From the NCBI GenBank assembly GCA_964243435.1, contig CAXTFM010000002.1, positions 1-64,000 of the forward strand: a stretch of 64,000 nucleotides of DNA, read 5' to 3'. This document shows positions 10,028 to 18,272 of this stretch, piece after piece. How positions within the stretch are numbered: the first letter of the stretch is position 1; each line of letters starts with the position of its first letter. The position numbers and the translations under genes are program-made. The notes below the pieces were generated by a model. That model was not told the DNA's origin. It searched no databases and was given only the letters and a program-made list of their open reading frames with translations. This stretch comes from RH-AL1 sp964243435 (lineage in GTDB: Bacteria; Pseudomonadota; Alphaproteobacteria; Rhizobiales; Beijerinckiaceae).

Positions 10028-10480
10028 TTGGCACGTAGTTTGGACGTCGGTTTCGCAGAGCGCCGTGAAGCGGCGACAAGTTCTCGCCTCGCCCTGGTCA
10101 AGAAGATGCAGGAGCGGATGACCAGTCCCGAGAGCGAGGCCCGCGCCGCCGAACACCGCAAAGTCGTTCAGGCGCGCAATCAGCGCGACGCCGAAAGGGA
10201 AGAGCGTCGCAAGCAGGAGGAAACGCGGCTCGCCGCCATTCGCGCAGCCGAGCAGGCTAAGCTCGACGCCGAGCGCCGTGCCCGCGAGGAGGAAGAGCGT
10301 ATCCGGCTCGAAGCCGAGCAGGCCGCCGAGGAGGCGCGTCTCGAAGCCGAGCGAGCGCGCCTTGCCGCGTCGTCCTCCGCTCGCGCCGCACGTGCGCTCG
10401 CCGAGATGATGGGCACGCGCTTGAAGCGCGGCGGTGGTGGCAGCGGCGGCGGCACAGGCGACCAGCGCCGCCAAGCCTAA
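10028..10480 (+). CDS. DUF6481 family coiled-coil protein
   Basis: A 150-residue, extremely charged protein. From about residue 25 to 115 it is almost wholly Glu/Arg/Ala/Lys helix with heptad character. A Gly-rich tail (about residues 135-145) follows. This fits the alphaproteobacterial DUF6481 family, whose function is unknown to me. The start appears to be TTG preceded by an AGAAGG-like site. The next in-frame ATG (codon 27) would remove part of the helix. The stop overlaps that of the convergent hemD by three bases. A nucleic-acid or ribosome-associated role is only a guess from the charge. Confidence 0.75.
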   Translation: MARSLDVGFAERREAATSSRLALVKKMQERMTSPESEARAAEHRKVVQARNQRDAEREERRKQEETRLAAIRAAEQAKLDAERRAREEEERIRLEAEQAAEEARLEAERARLAASSSARAARALAEMMGTRLKRGGGGSGGGTGDQRRQA

Positions 10481-11220
10481 GTCGGGCCGAGACTTGGGTT
10501 GGGTTCGCCGGCTGGGCTGCCCAACAAGGCGAGCAGCGCCGCTTCATTCGGTGCACTTGCAACAAGAACGTCAGCGCAGCCTGCTTCGTGCAGCGGCGCG
10601 GCGACCTCCGGCGACAGGGCGAAATGCCTGAGTCTTGCCGCCGCGAAATCGTTCGCTGCGGCGAGGAAAAGCTCGGCGCTGCGCCGTGAATAGTGCAGGA
10701 CGCCGTCGCCATGCCGGAGCGCGCGTCCGACTTCGGGTGCGAAGACGCCTGTCGGCTCCGCCGCGTAGCATTCGACCACGGTCGTCCGACCCGACGAAGC
10801 AGCGTGCAGGTCGTGCAGCGCGCGTTCCAGGTCGGGCCTGCGGTCGCGACCGGCAAGGTACGCGACGTGCCGCGGAACGTGCGCCAGCGACGGCAGCAGG
10901 ACGCCGAGTTCGCCTGCGTCGTTTGCCACGGTAGCCATGCCGCGAAAACCGCTGCGCCACGCCGCCTCGCGCGTGCGGGCGCCAACGAGCAGCAGCGGCA
11001 CCAGGCGGCGCGTTTCGCGCGCCGGGAAAGCACTATCTCTCCAAGTCGCGAAGGCGTGAGCGCTTGTAGCGGCGACGGCATCCACCGTGCCGGTCGGCCA
11101 GGACGCGGCGAGCGGCACGATGCGGATCACCGGCGCGACCACCACCTCGTGCCCGCCCGCTTCCAGCCGTGCCCGCGTGCGCGCGGCATCATCCTCGGCC
11201 CGCGTGAGCAGCAGGCGCAT
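10477..11220 (-). CDS. hemD: Uroporphyrinogen-III synthase
   Basis: A 247-residue cytoplasmic enzyme that closes hydroxymethylbilane to uroporphyrinogen III with inversion of ring D, the step after hemC. HemD proteins diverge strongly. Support comes from the N-terminal MRLLLTRAEDDAARTRARLE (typical LxTRPxxDAxxxAxxL), VDAVAATSAHAFATW in domain one and VLHYSRRSAELFLAA in domain two. Position strengthens it: its start overlaps the end of hemC by one base on the same strand. No COG4223/hemY genes follow, as they do in many relatives. Instead the gene ends against a convergent DUF6481 gene. Confidence 0.9.
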   Translation of the reverse strand: MRLLLTRAEDDAARTRARLEAGGHEVVVAPVIRIVPLAASWPTGTVDAVAATSAHAFATWRDSAFPARETRRLVPLLLVGARTREAAWRSGFRGMATVANDAGELGVLLPSLAHVPRHVAYLAGRDRRPDLERALHDLHAASSGRTTVVECYAAEPTGVFAPEVGRALRHGDGVLHYSRRSAELFLAAANDFAAARLRHFALSPEVAAPLHEAGCADVLVASAPNEAALLALLGSPAGEPNPSLGPT

Positions 11221-12146
11221 CAGGTCGAGAAGAAGCCCGCCGGCAACCGCGCCTTGACCGCCGCTCCGGCCGCCACGCCGATCGCCGCCGCGTCGGCCAC
11301 CGCGCCGTGGGCCTCCTCGTCATAGGCCTGCGACCCGTCGGGCCGCAGCACCGTGCCGCGCAGGGTCACGGTGCCCCGATCCACCACGGCATGGGCGCCG
11401 ATCGGCGTGCGGCAGGAGCCGTCGAGTGCGGCGAGGAAGCCGCGTTCGGCGGCGAGCGCCACGCCCGTGGGGCCGCAAAGGATGGGCGCCAGCAGAGCCG
11501 CCACGTGCGCGTCGCCGGACCGCGCGGTGATGGCGATCGCGCCCTGTCCGGCCGCGGGCAGCATGTCCTCGACCGGGAGCACGTAGGTCGCCTCGTCGGC
11601 GAGGCCGAGCCGTTTCAGGCCGGCCAGCGCCAGCATGGTGCCGCTGAACGCGCCTTCCGCCACCCGGCGCAGGCGCGTCTGCACGTTGCCGCGCAGCAGC
11701 GCGGTCGAGATGTCGGGGCGCATCCGCCGGAGCATGGCGCCGCGCCGCAGCGACGCCGTCCCCACGACCGCGCCAACCGGCAGCTCGCGCGGCGAGGGCG
11801 CCACCGGCGAGATCCACGCGTCGCGGACGTCCTCGCGCGGCAGGTAGCCGGCGATGGCGATGGCGTCGGGCAGGAGGGTCGGCAGGTCCTTGGCCGAATG
11901 CACGGCGAGGTCGATGCCGCCCTCCATCAGCGCCGTGTCGAGTTCCTTGGTGAACAGCCCCTTGCCGCCCGCTTCCGACAGCGGCCTGTCCTGGATCGCG
12001 TCGCCGCTCGTCCGGATCACGATGATGGCGATTGCGCCCTCGTCGAGCCCGTGCGCCGCACGCAAACGATCACGGGTCTGGTGTGCCTGCGCGAGCGCGA
12101 GCGGACTACCGCGCGTTCCGATACGAAGCGAAGCGTCCGAGGGCAT
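11220..12146 (-). CDS. hemC: Hydroxymethylbilane synthase (porphobilinogen deaminase)
   Basis: A 308-residue enzyme that polymerises four porphobilinogens into hydroxymethylbilane in tetrapyrrole synthesis. The beginning LRIGTRGSPLALAQA, the active-site segment DLAVHSAKDLP with its catalytic Asp, TASLRRGAMLRRMRPD with substrate-binding arginines, and LDGSCRTPIGA with Cys245 (the attachment point of the dipyrromethane cofactor) are all present. Full length for the family. It is the first gene of a hemC-hemD operon. The usual alphaproteobacterial neighbour tsaD is not upstream. Instead there is a divergent DUF952-pyrD pair. Confidence 0.97.
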   Translation of the reverse strand: MPSDASLRIGTRGSPLALAQAHQTRDRLRAAHGLDEGAIAIIVIRTSGDAIQDRPLSEAGGKGLFTKELDTALMEGGIDLAVHSAKDLPTLLPDAIAIAGYLPREDVRDAWISPVAPSPRELPVGAVVGTASLRRGAMLRRMRPDISTALLRGNVQTRLRRVAEGAFSGTMLALAGLKRLGLADEATYVLPVEDMLPAAGQGAIAITARSGDAHVAALLAPILCGPTGVALAAERGFLAALDGSCRTPIGAHAVVDRGTVTLRGTVLRPDGSQAYDEEAHGAVADAAAIGVAAGAAVKARLPAGFFST

Positions 12147-12245
12147 GCGGCGGGTCTCGTGGAAACGGTGGCGTACCTTACAGGCGGCTGGAACGAGGCG
12201 GAAGCGTCTTCCCCAAGCACCCGGTTCGGGCTACGCCTTCGTCCC

Positions 12246-12584
12246 GTGACGTTCATCTACAAGATCGTGCCACGCCGCCTTTGGGACGAAGCCGCCGAGG
12301 CCTTCACCGGCGCGCCGGTCGACCTCGCCGACGGCTTCATTCATTTCTCAACTGCCGCGCAGCTCGCGGACACCGCGGCGAAGCACTTCGCCGGGCAGGC
12401 CGACCTGCTGCTCGTTACGGTCGACGCTGCACGCCTCGGCACGGCGCTGCGGTGGGAGGCGTCGCGCGGGGGCGCGCTGTTCCCGCATCTGTACGCACCG
12501 CTGCCGCTCGACGGTGTCGCTTCCGTGAGGCCGTTGCCGCAGCGGGCCGACGGGTCCCACGACATGACGGGACTCGTACCGTGA
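12246..12584 (+). CDS. DUF952 domain-containing protein
   Basis: A 112-residue small cytoplasmic protein covering the whole DUF952 domain. It starts TFIYKIVPRRLWDEA, continues DLADGFIHFSTAAQL, and has LRWEASRGGALFPHLYAPL and a terminal proline-rich segment, all usual in this family of unknown function (related to glutathione S-transferase-like or ADP-ribosylating folds in some reports). The start is GTG at the conserved beginning. Upstream in-frame sequence is antisense to hemC. Its stop overlaps the GTG of pyrD (GTGA), so the two are translationally coupled, an arrangement common in Hyphomicrobiales. Confidence 0.88.
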   Translation: MTFIYKIVPRRLWDEAAEAFTGAPVDLADGFIHFSTAAQLADTAAKHFAGQADLLLVTVDAARLGTALRWEASRGGALFPHLYAPLPLDGVASVRPLPQRADGSHDMTGLVP

Positions 12585-13681
12585 AGGCGTTGTGGCCGCT
12601 CGCACGGCCGGTGCTCCACGCCCTCGATCCCGAACGGGCGCACGATCTCACCCTGAAGTTGCTCGCCGCCGTGCCGTTGCCCCGCCCGCGGCCGGACGAT
12701 CCGCGCCTCGCCGTCGCGGCCTTCGGCCTGCATTTCCCCAATCCGGTCGGGCTTGCCGCCGGCTTCGACAAGAACGGCACCATCGCCCACCGGGCGAGCG
12801 CGCTCGGCTTCGGGGCGACGGAGGTCGGAACGGTGACGCCGTTGCCGCAGGCGGGCAACGCCAAGCCGCGGCTGTTCCGCTTGGCCGAGCACGGCGCCGT
12901 GATCAACCGGTTCGGCTTCAACAGCCTCGGCCATGCCGGCGCGCAAGCCGGGCTCGCCCGCCTGCGCCGGAGCAGCCAAGGGGGCGCGGTGCTGGGCGTC
13001 AACGTCGGCGCCAACAAGGATGCGTCCGACCGCATCGCCGACTACGTCGCCGGCGTTCGCGCCTTTGCCGGTATCGCCGACTACCTCACGATCAACGTCT
13101 CCTCGCCGAACACGCCCAACCTGCGCGACCTGCAGAAGCCCGACGCGCTGGATGGACTGCTCGCCAAGGTGCTCGCCGCACGGGACGACGTCGCCGCGAC
13201 CGCTTCGCGCGGCACGCCCGTCCTGTTGAAGATCGCGCCCGACCTGACCCTGGTCGAACTCGATGCGATCGTCAGGATCGCCCGTGACCGCGGCGTCGAC
13301 GGCATGATCGTTTCGAACACCACGGTCGGACGACCGGCATCGTTGGCGTCGCACCGTCACGGCGCCGAAACCGGCGGACTTTCCGGCCGCCCGCTGTTCG
13401 CGCTCGCGACGCGCATGCTGGCCGAAACGTTTCTGCGCGTCGACCGGCAGTTCCCGCTGGTCGGCGCCGGCGGCGTCGACAACGCGGCCACCGCGCTGTC
13501 AAAGATCGAGGCCGGCGCGAGCCTGGTGCAAAGTTACTCCGCCCTTGTCTTCACGGGGCCTGCGCTCGCGGGCGACATCAAGCGTGGCTTGCTATCCGCC
13601 TTGCGCGGGAACACGTTGTCCGACCTCGTCGGGTGCAACGCCGCGGACTGGGCACGAGGAGTGGGCGCGGACGTCGCCTAA
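12581..13681 (+). CDS. pyrD: Dihydroorotate dehydrogenase (quinone), class 2
   Basis: A 366-residue FMN enzyme that oxidises dihydroorotate to orotate and passes electrons to quinone at the membrane (pyrimidine synthesis). The N-terminal helix region (about residues 1-35) is the class 2 membrane-association extension. Then come NPVGLAAGFDKNG, GTVTPLPQAGNAKPRLFRL, NRFGFNSLGH, NVSSPNTPNLRDLQ with the catalytic serine of class 2 enzymes, LLKIAPDL, VSNTTVGRP and the phosphate-binding GAGGVDNAATALSKIEAGAS. The start is GTG, overlapping the DUF952 stop by four bases. The last four bases overlap the convergent small gene. Confidence 0.96.
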   Translation: MKALWPLARPVLHALDPERAHDLTLKLLAAVPLPRPRPDDPRLAVAAFGLHFPNPVGLAAGFDKNGTIAHRASALGFGATEVGTVTPLPQAGNAKPRLFRLAEHGAVINRFGFNSLGHAGAQAGLARLRRSSQGGAVLGVNVGANKDASDRIADYVAGVRAFAGIADYLTINVSSPNTPNLRDLQKPDALDGLLAKVLAARDDVAATASRGTPVLLKIAPDLTLVELDAIVRIARDRGVDGMIVSNTTVGRPASLASHRHGAETGGLSGRPLFALATRMLAETFLRVDRQFPLVGAGGVDNAATALSKIEAGASLVQSYSALVFTGPALAGDIKRGLLSALRGNTLSDLVGCNAADWARGVGADVA

Positions 13682-13845
13682 CCGCGTCCACCCTTTTCCT
13701 TGTCGCTGGGGGGTTGGATCGGCGAGATCGGATCACTTGCCGGAAACGTGTCCTCCAGCCCCTTGTCGAGAGGATCCTTGTCGAGAGCGTCCTTGTCTTG
13801 GCTCTGCGCCGCCTCGGCGTCCTTGTCCTTGATCTTCTCGCTCAT
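13678..13845 (-). CDS. Small acidic protein with TFPASDP motif (hypothetical)
   Basis: A 55-residue charged protein. After a Lys/Asp-rich half (MSEKIKDKDAE...) it carries LEDTFPASDPISPIQPPSDK. The ETFPASDP-type motif recurs in many small alphaproteobacterial proteins of unknown role. The start was chosen by a GGAGGG lying seven bases upstream of the ATG. The longer frame has no ribosome site. The protein looks intrinsically disordered. Its last four bases overlap the end of pyrD on the other strand. The function is not known to me. Confidence 0.7.
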   Translation of the reverse strand: MSEKIKDKDAEAAQSQDKDALDKDPLDKGLEDTFPASDPISPIQPPSDKEKGGRG

Positions 13846-13923
13846 CGCAGATCCCTCCAGGCCTCCCCAATCGGCCAATGCGCCGTTGCGTTCCCCGCAA
13901 CACCTTCTCCGGTGCCCGGCGTA

Positions 13924-16815
13924 CTAGCCGGCGAGCACACGGGCCGGCGGGAACGAGATCTCGATCATGGTGCCCTGGTCGAGCTTGCTCCGGATGATGA
14001 AGGTCGCCTCGTTGGCTTCGACGAGGGCCTTCGCCAACGGCAGGCCGAAGCCGGCGGCGCCGAGGCCGCGCGACCCGTCGCCCAACCGGCCGAGCGGGTC
14101 GAGCACGGTTGCAAGGTCGTCGTCGGAGATGCCGGGGCCGGTGTCGCGGATGCGCACCACCACGTGGCCCTCATCCGTGCGGGTCGAGGCGACGATCACC
14201 TGACCGCCCGGCTCGTTGAACCTGACCGCGTGCAAAAGGACGTTGTTGAGGCAGCGGCGCAGGGTGCGCCCGTCCGCCCTGACTGGCGGGAGGCCCGGGG
14301 CAAGCGACAGGCGCATGATGATCCGTTCGCGGTTGGCGCGCGGCTGCAGTTCCGCCACCACCTCGCCCACCATCCTGCCGATGTCCACCGCGTCGGGCGC
14401 CAGCTCGATCCGGCCGGTCTTGATTCGCGTGAGGTCGAGCAGGTCGTCGACCAAGCTCACCACATGCCGGCCCGCCGCGCGGATGTCGCTGAGATACCCC
14501 CTGTGGCGCTCCGCTCCTGCGGAGCGTTCCTCCAGCAGGACGTCGACGAGACTGCCGATGGCGTTGAGCGGCGTGCGGATCTCCTGGCTGACGCGGGCAA
14601 GGAAATCGGCCTCCAAGGCGCCGCCGGCTTCCACCTCCCCGCGCGCGTGGTCGAGGTCGCGTTCGACGCGCTTCAACGGCGTCAGATCGCGGAACAGGGC
14701 GCAAAAGCGCGATCCGTCGGCTTCGTCGGCGGAGCTGCCGAGCCGCCCCAGCGTCATGAACACGGGAAGCGTGCCGTCCCCATGCACCTGCACCAGGATC
14801 TCGCGCCCATCGTTCAGCAGGCGCTTCGTCGGGCTCGACGTCAGGCCCTCAAGGTACTCGGCCGCCAAGCCGCGGTTGTTCGCCGCGAACAGGTCGAGGA
14901 ACGGCTTGCCGGTCACGGCGCCGCGGTCGCAGCCGAACAGGGCCTCGCCGGACCTGTTGAGCGAGCGCACGTTGCCCGCCGCATCGATGATGGCGACGCC
15001 GTCCGTCGCGGTTTCGAGGATGGCGCGAAGGTCGCGCAGTTCGTCGCCTTCGGGCGCGGGTGCCGGCGGCTCGCCTGTGTCCGGCGCGGCTCGATCCGGC
15101 TTGCGCCCGTCATCGGTCTGTCCGCCGCTTGCAGGCCCGGCTGCGCTGCCGAGCGTGAGCAGGGTCGCCGGCAGCCCATCCCAGCTGGTGCGCTGCATGC
15201 GCGCGATGGCGGGGATGATCGCACCGCCATGGGTGCGCAGGCCGACCGCTTCGGCGCCGCTGGCGTTGCCGGGCATGTCGCCGAACAGGTAACCGAGGCC
15301 CCCGGCGGCGTGGAGCGCGTCCTCGTCCGCGAAGCCCGTCAGTTCCAAAAACGCGCGGTTGGCGAAGATCGGCACGTTGTCGCGGCTGACCAGCACGGCC
15401 AGGGCAAGCCGGTCGAGAACGGCGAGTCCGTTGCGCGCGACGCTCCCCGCGCGCTCCTGCGCCGGACCGCCCGGCACCGGGGCGCTTTCCAACAGGGGGG
15501 GTGGCGCCGTGATGCTCGGCGCCGACCGCAGGTCGGCGCCGGCAGGCGGGGGCACGGCGTCCCGTTCCGGCGCGACGGCGTCGGGCGCCGGCGGCCGCTC
15601 CGCACCATCGGAGGTTTCGGCCTCGCGTGCGGTCGCATCGACGACGCCGACCCGGTCGCGAAGCTCGTCGCCGATGCTGCGGAACGCGTCGCGATCCTCG
15701 GACGACATCGCCTTCGCCGCGCCGGGAAAGGTCACGACCGTGGCGGAGGCCGGCTCGGTGGCTGGAAACGGCATGAGGCGGAGGCGCTCGTGCGGCGCGA
15801 TGCGGTCGAGGCGGATCACCCCGTAGCCGCGAAAGCCCTCGAAGGCGCGCTCCCGGCCGAACACGGGGATGGCGCCGAGGCGAACGTCGACGGCGGCGGA
15901 GGCGTCGGTGATCGGCCAGGCGACGTCGACGCCGCTCCACGTGTCGCGGCCGGCAAGGGCCCCGGCGAGGCGGCCCGTCGGGTCGAGTCGCGCGGCGAGG
16001 TCGGGAAAGCCCCGGCCGACAAGGTCGGCGTTCGCTGCGCCGACGATCTCAGCGAGCTGCGGCGTGAGATGCGTGCAGGTGCCGTCGCCGTCCGTTTGCC
16101 ACAGGAAGCGGACCGTCCCCTTCACGGGCCAGCGCGCCCGGAGCATGGCCTGGATGGCCTGCACCGATTGCGGCGCCGGCATGCGCGGGCGGGCGTCCGG
16201 CACGGGCTCGGCGACGGACGTGGCTGCCACCGGCGCCGCTTCGGCCAGCACGTCCGGCATTCGCGACGCGGCCTGCGCCGGGCCGCCCGTCGACGACGCC
16301 CATGACACGAGGGGTGATGCCGGGGAAGGTGCCAGGGGGAAGGCGCGCGGCGGCGGGGGTTCCCCCGATTCCGGTCGGGCCTGACGCGCCTCGTCGGGCT
16401 GGGCGGGCCGCTCGGCCAGCACCTCGCCCCCCATGCCCAGGGCGGCGGCAATGAACAGCGTTTGGTCGTCGCGGAACAGCACGCGGCGGCACAGGAAGGT
16501 CACGACCTCGCTCGCCGGACTGACCAGGAAGCGCAGCCGTTCCAGGCGCGGCGCCCCGTCGATAGTCAGGTTCTGGCAGAGATGGGCGAGGCGCCGGCTT
16601 CCTGGATCGTGCCCGGCGAGGAGGCGTGCGGCGAGCGCCTCGCTGTCCGAAACGTCGAAAAAGCGGAAGATCATCCGGCTCGCGACGACGAGCCGGGTGC
16701 CGCGCTCGGCGACGGCGATCAAGGGCGGCAGTCGGGTGCCGGCCAATGACAGGGCTTGCAGCATGGTCCCGAGATCGCGGCGCGTGAGGTTTGACCCGAA
16801 CCAAACATCATCCAT
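13924..16815 (-). CDS. Multi-PAS sensor histidine kinase homologue with degenerate catalytic residues (probable pseudokinase)
   Basis: A 963-residue protein without obvious membrane segments. An N-terminal PAS-like domain (about 1-130) is followed by a long Pro/Ala/Glu-rich linker, then further PAS domains (about 215-330, 440-530 and 590-710), a HisKA dimerisation helix pair and an HATPase domain. The H-box reads SQEIRTPLNAIG, with Gln744 in place of the phospho-acceptor His. The N-box reads LNNVLLHAVRFN, with His862 where the second, Mg/ATP-binding Asn belongs. G1 (DTGPGIS) and a G2-like GFGLPLAK remain. The domain order resembles the PleC/DivJ/PdhS-type kinases of Hyphomicrobiales. By analogy with Caulobacter DivL (Tyr for His) it may act as an allosteric scaffold rather than a kinase. 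The ATG start is likely, though it lacks a strong ribosome site. An in-frame TTG lies ten codons upstream. Confidence 0.88.
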   Translation of the reverse strand: MDDVWFGSNLTRRDLGTMLQALSLAGTRLPPLIAVAERGTRLVVASRMIFRFFDVSDSEALAARLLAGHDPGSRRLAHLCQNLTIDGAPRLERLRFLVSPASEVVTFLCRRVLFRDDQTLFIAAALGMGGEVLAERPAQPDEARQARPESGEPPPPRAFPLAPSPASPLVSWASSTGGPAQAASRMPDVLAEAAPVAATSVAEPVPDARPRMPAPQSVQAIQAMLRARWPVKGTVRFLWQTDGDGTCTHLTPQLAEIVGAANADLVGRGFPDLAARLDPTGRLAGALAGRDTWSGVDVAWPITDASAAVDVRLGAIPVFGRERAFEGFRGYGVIRLDRIAPHERLRLMPFPATEPASATVVTFPGAAKAMSSEDRDAFRSIGDELRDRVGVVDATAREAETSDGAERPPAPDAVAPERDAVPPPAGADLRSAPSITAPPPLLESAPVPGGPAQERAGSVARNGLAVLDRLALAVLVSRDNVPIFANRAFLELTGFADEDALHAAGGLGYLFGDMPGNASGAEAVGLRTHGGAIIPAIARMQRTSWDGLPATLLTLGSAAGPASGGQTDDGRKPDRAAPDTGEPPAPAPEGDELRDLRAILETATDGVAIIDAAGNVRSLNRSGEALFGCDRGAVTGKPFLDLFAANNRGLAAEYLEGLTSSPTKRLLNDGREILVQVHGDGTLPVFMTLGRLGSSADEADGSRFCALFRDLTPLKRVERDLDHARGEVEAGGALEADFLARVSQEIRTPLNAIGSLVDVLLEERSAGAERHRGYLSDIRAAGRHVVSLVDDLLDLTRIKTGRIELAPDAVDIGRMVGEVVAELQPRANRERIIMRLSLAPGLPPVRADGRTLRRCLNNVLLHAVRFNEPGGQVIVASTRTDEGHVVVRIRDTGPGISDDDLATVLDPLGRLGDGSRGLGAAGFGLPLAKALVEANEATFIIRSKLDQGTMIEISFPPARVLAG

Positions 16816-16996
16816 CGAGACCGACACACCCCGCAGCGCTGCCAACCGGCGGACCGCTTGATGCCGCCGGGTCGTTGAGGTTCCTAATGGGAGGGCCGCC
16901 GAGCGTCCATTGCGCGGATAGCGAACCGCACACTCAACCTTTGTTAGCCTTAATTGCGGCGCTTGGCTGCGCGACGGCGATCGTCCGGTCGCCGCG

Positions 16997-18265
16997 TCAA
17001 CGTGCTTCGATCAGGATCGCGCGGAAGTCGTTGACGTTGGTCAAGGTCGGCCCCGTCACCACGCTGTCGCCAAGCGCCGTGAAGAAGGTGTGCCCGTCAT
17101 TGGCGGCGAGGCTTGCCGCCGGCACGATTCCGCGCGTCAGGGCGCGTTCCAGCGTGGTCGGCGAGGCGTAGGCGCCGGCGATCTCCTCCGCTCCGTCGAC
17201 CCCGTCCGTGTCGCCGGCCAGCGCGTGGACGCCGCGCTCGCCGGCGAGGCCGACCGCGAGCGACAGCAGGAATTCGACGTTGCGGCCGCCGCGCCCGGCA
17301 CCGCGCACGGTGACGGTGGACTCGCCGCCCGACAGCAGCACGCAGGGCGCGGCGAAGGGCTGGCCGCGGCGGGCGACCTGGCGGGCGATGCCGGCCATCA
17401 CCGTGCCCATGTCGCGCGCCTCGCCCTCGAGGTCGTCGCCGAGGATGTGGGGGGTGACGCCGTGGGCGCGGGCCACGGCGGCGGCGGCCTCCAGCGAGGC
17501 CTGCGGGGCGGCGATGAGATGGAACGCGGTGTTCGCCATGGTCCGCTCGTCCGGCTTCGGCGTTTCGCCGCGGCCGTCCGCCAGCGCGGCTGCCACGGCG
17601 GCGGGCAGCGCGATGCGGTATCTGTCCACCACCGCGCGGGCGTCGGCGCAGGTGGTCGGGTCGGCGACGGTCGGGCCGGATGCGATGTCGCCAGGCCCGT
17701 CACCCGGCACGTCGGAGATCGCCAGCGTCACCACCCTTGCCGGCGCGCAGGCGGCGGCGAGCCGGCCGCCCTTGATGCCCGACAGATGGCGGCGCACGAC
17801 GTTCATTTCCGTGATCGTCGCCCCGCTGCGCAGCAACGCCGTGTTGACCGCCTGCTTGTCGGCCAGCGTCAGGCCGGCGAGCGGCATCGGCAGCAGCGCC
17901 GAGCCACCGCCGGAGATCAACGCGATCACCAGGTCGTCGGCGTGCAGGCCGGCGACGAGCGCCATCATGCGCCGCGCCGCCGCGGCGCCGGCCTCGTCCG
18001 GCACGGGATGGCTCGCTTCCACGATCTCGATCGACCGCGTCGCCGCGCCGTGCCCGTAGCGGGTCACGACGAGGCCGGCGAGCGGCCCGTCCCAGTGCGC
18101 CTCCAGCGCCCGTGCCATCTCGGCCGAGGCCTTGCCCGCACCGATCACCAGCGTGCGCCCCTTCGGCCGCGGTGGCAGCAGCGGCGCAATGGTCTTCATC
18201 GGCTGCGCGGCCGCGATCGCGGCATTGAAAAGCGCGCGCAGGAGGTCCTTGGGGTCGGCGATCAA
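16997..18265 (-). CDS. Glycerate 2-kinase (MOFRL/DUF4147 family)
   Basis: A 422-residue enzyme phosphorylating D-glycerate to 2-phosphoglycerate, feeding the serine cycle or glyoxylate-derived carbon into glycolysis. It has an N-terminal DUF4147 domain with LVIGAGKASAEMARALE, the ATP-site ALISGGGSALLPMP and ISDVPGDGPGDIASGPT, and a C-terminal MOFRL domain with LLSGGESTVTVRG, AGDTDGVDG and the terminal DGHTFF block. Older annotations call it hydroxypyruvate reductase (TtuD). The start seems to be TTG, giving the conserved DPKDLLRALFNAAIAAAQP. The gene begins seven bases after the PodJ-like gene ends and may share its transcript. It would suit the hydroxy-acid catabolism encoded farther along. 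Confidence 0.92.
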   Translation of the reverse strand: MIADPKDLLRALFNAAIAAAQPMKTIAPLLPPRPKGRTLVIGAGKASAEMARALEAHWDGPLAGLVVTRYGHGAATRSIEIVEASHPVPDEAGAAAARRMMALVAGLHADDLVIALISGGGSALLPMPLAGLTLADKQAVNTALLRSGATITEMNVVRRHLSGIKGGRLAAACAPARVVTLAISDVPGDGPGDIASGPTVADPTTCADARAVVDRYRIALPAAVAAALADGRGETPKPDERTMANTAFHLIAAPQASLEAAAAVARAHGVTPHILGDDLEGEARDMGTVMAGIARQVARRGQPFAAPCVLLSGGESTVTVRGAGRGGRNVEFLLSLAVGLAGERGVHALAGDTDGVDGAEEIAGAYASPTTLERALTRGIVPAASLAANDGHTFFTALGDSVVTGPTLTNVNDFRAILIEAR

Positions 18266-18272
18266 CGTTGTC

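Noticed and set aside
13633..16305. An 890-codon plus-strand ORF
   Set aside because: It lies antisense to the multi-PAS kinase, is rich in Arg/Gly/His/Ala with no domain, and arises from the codon bias of the real gene.
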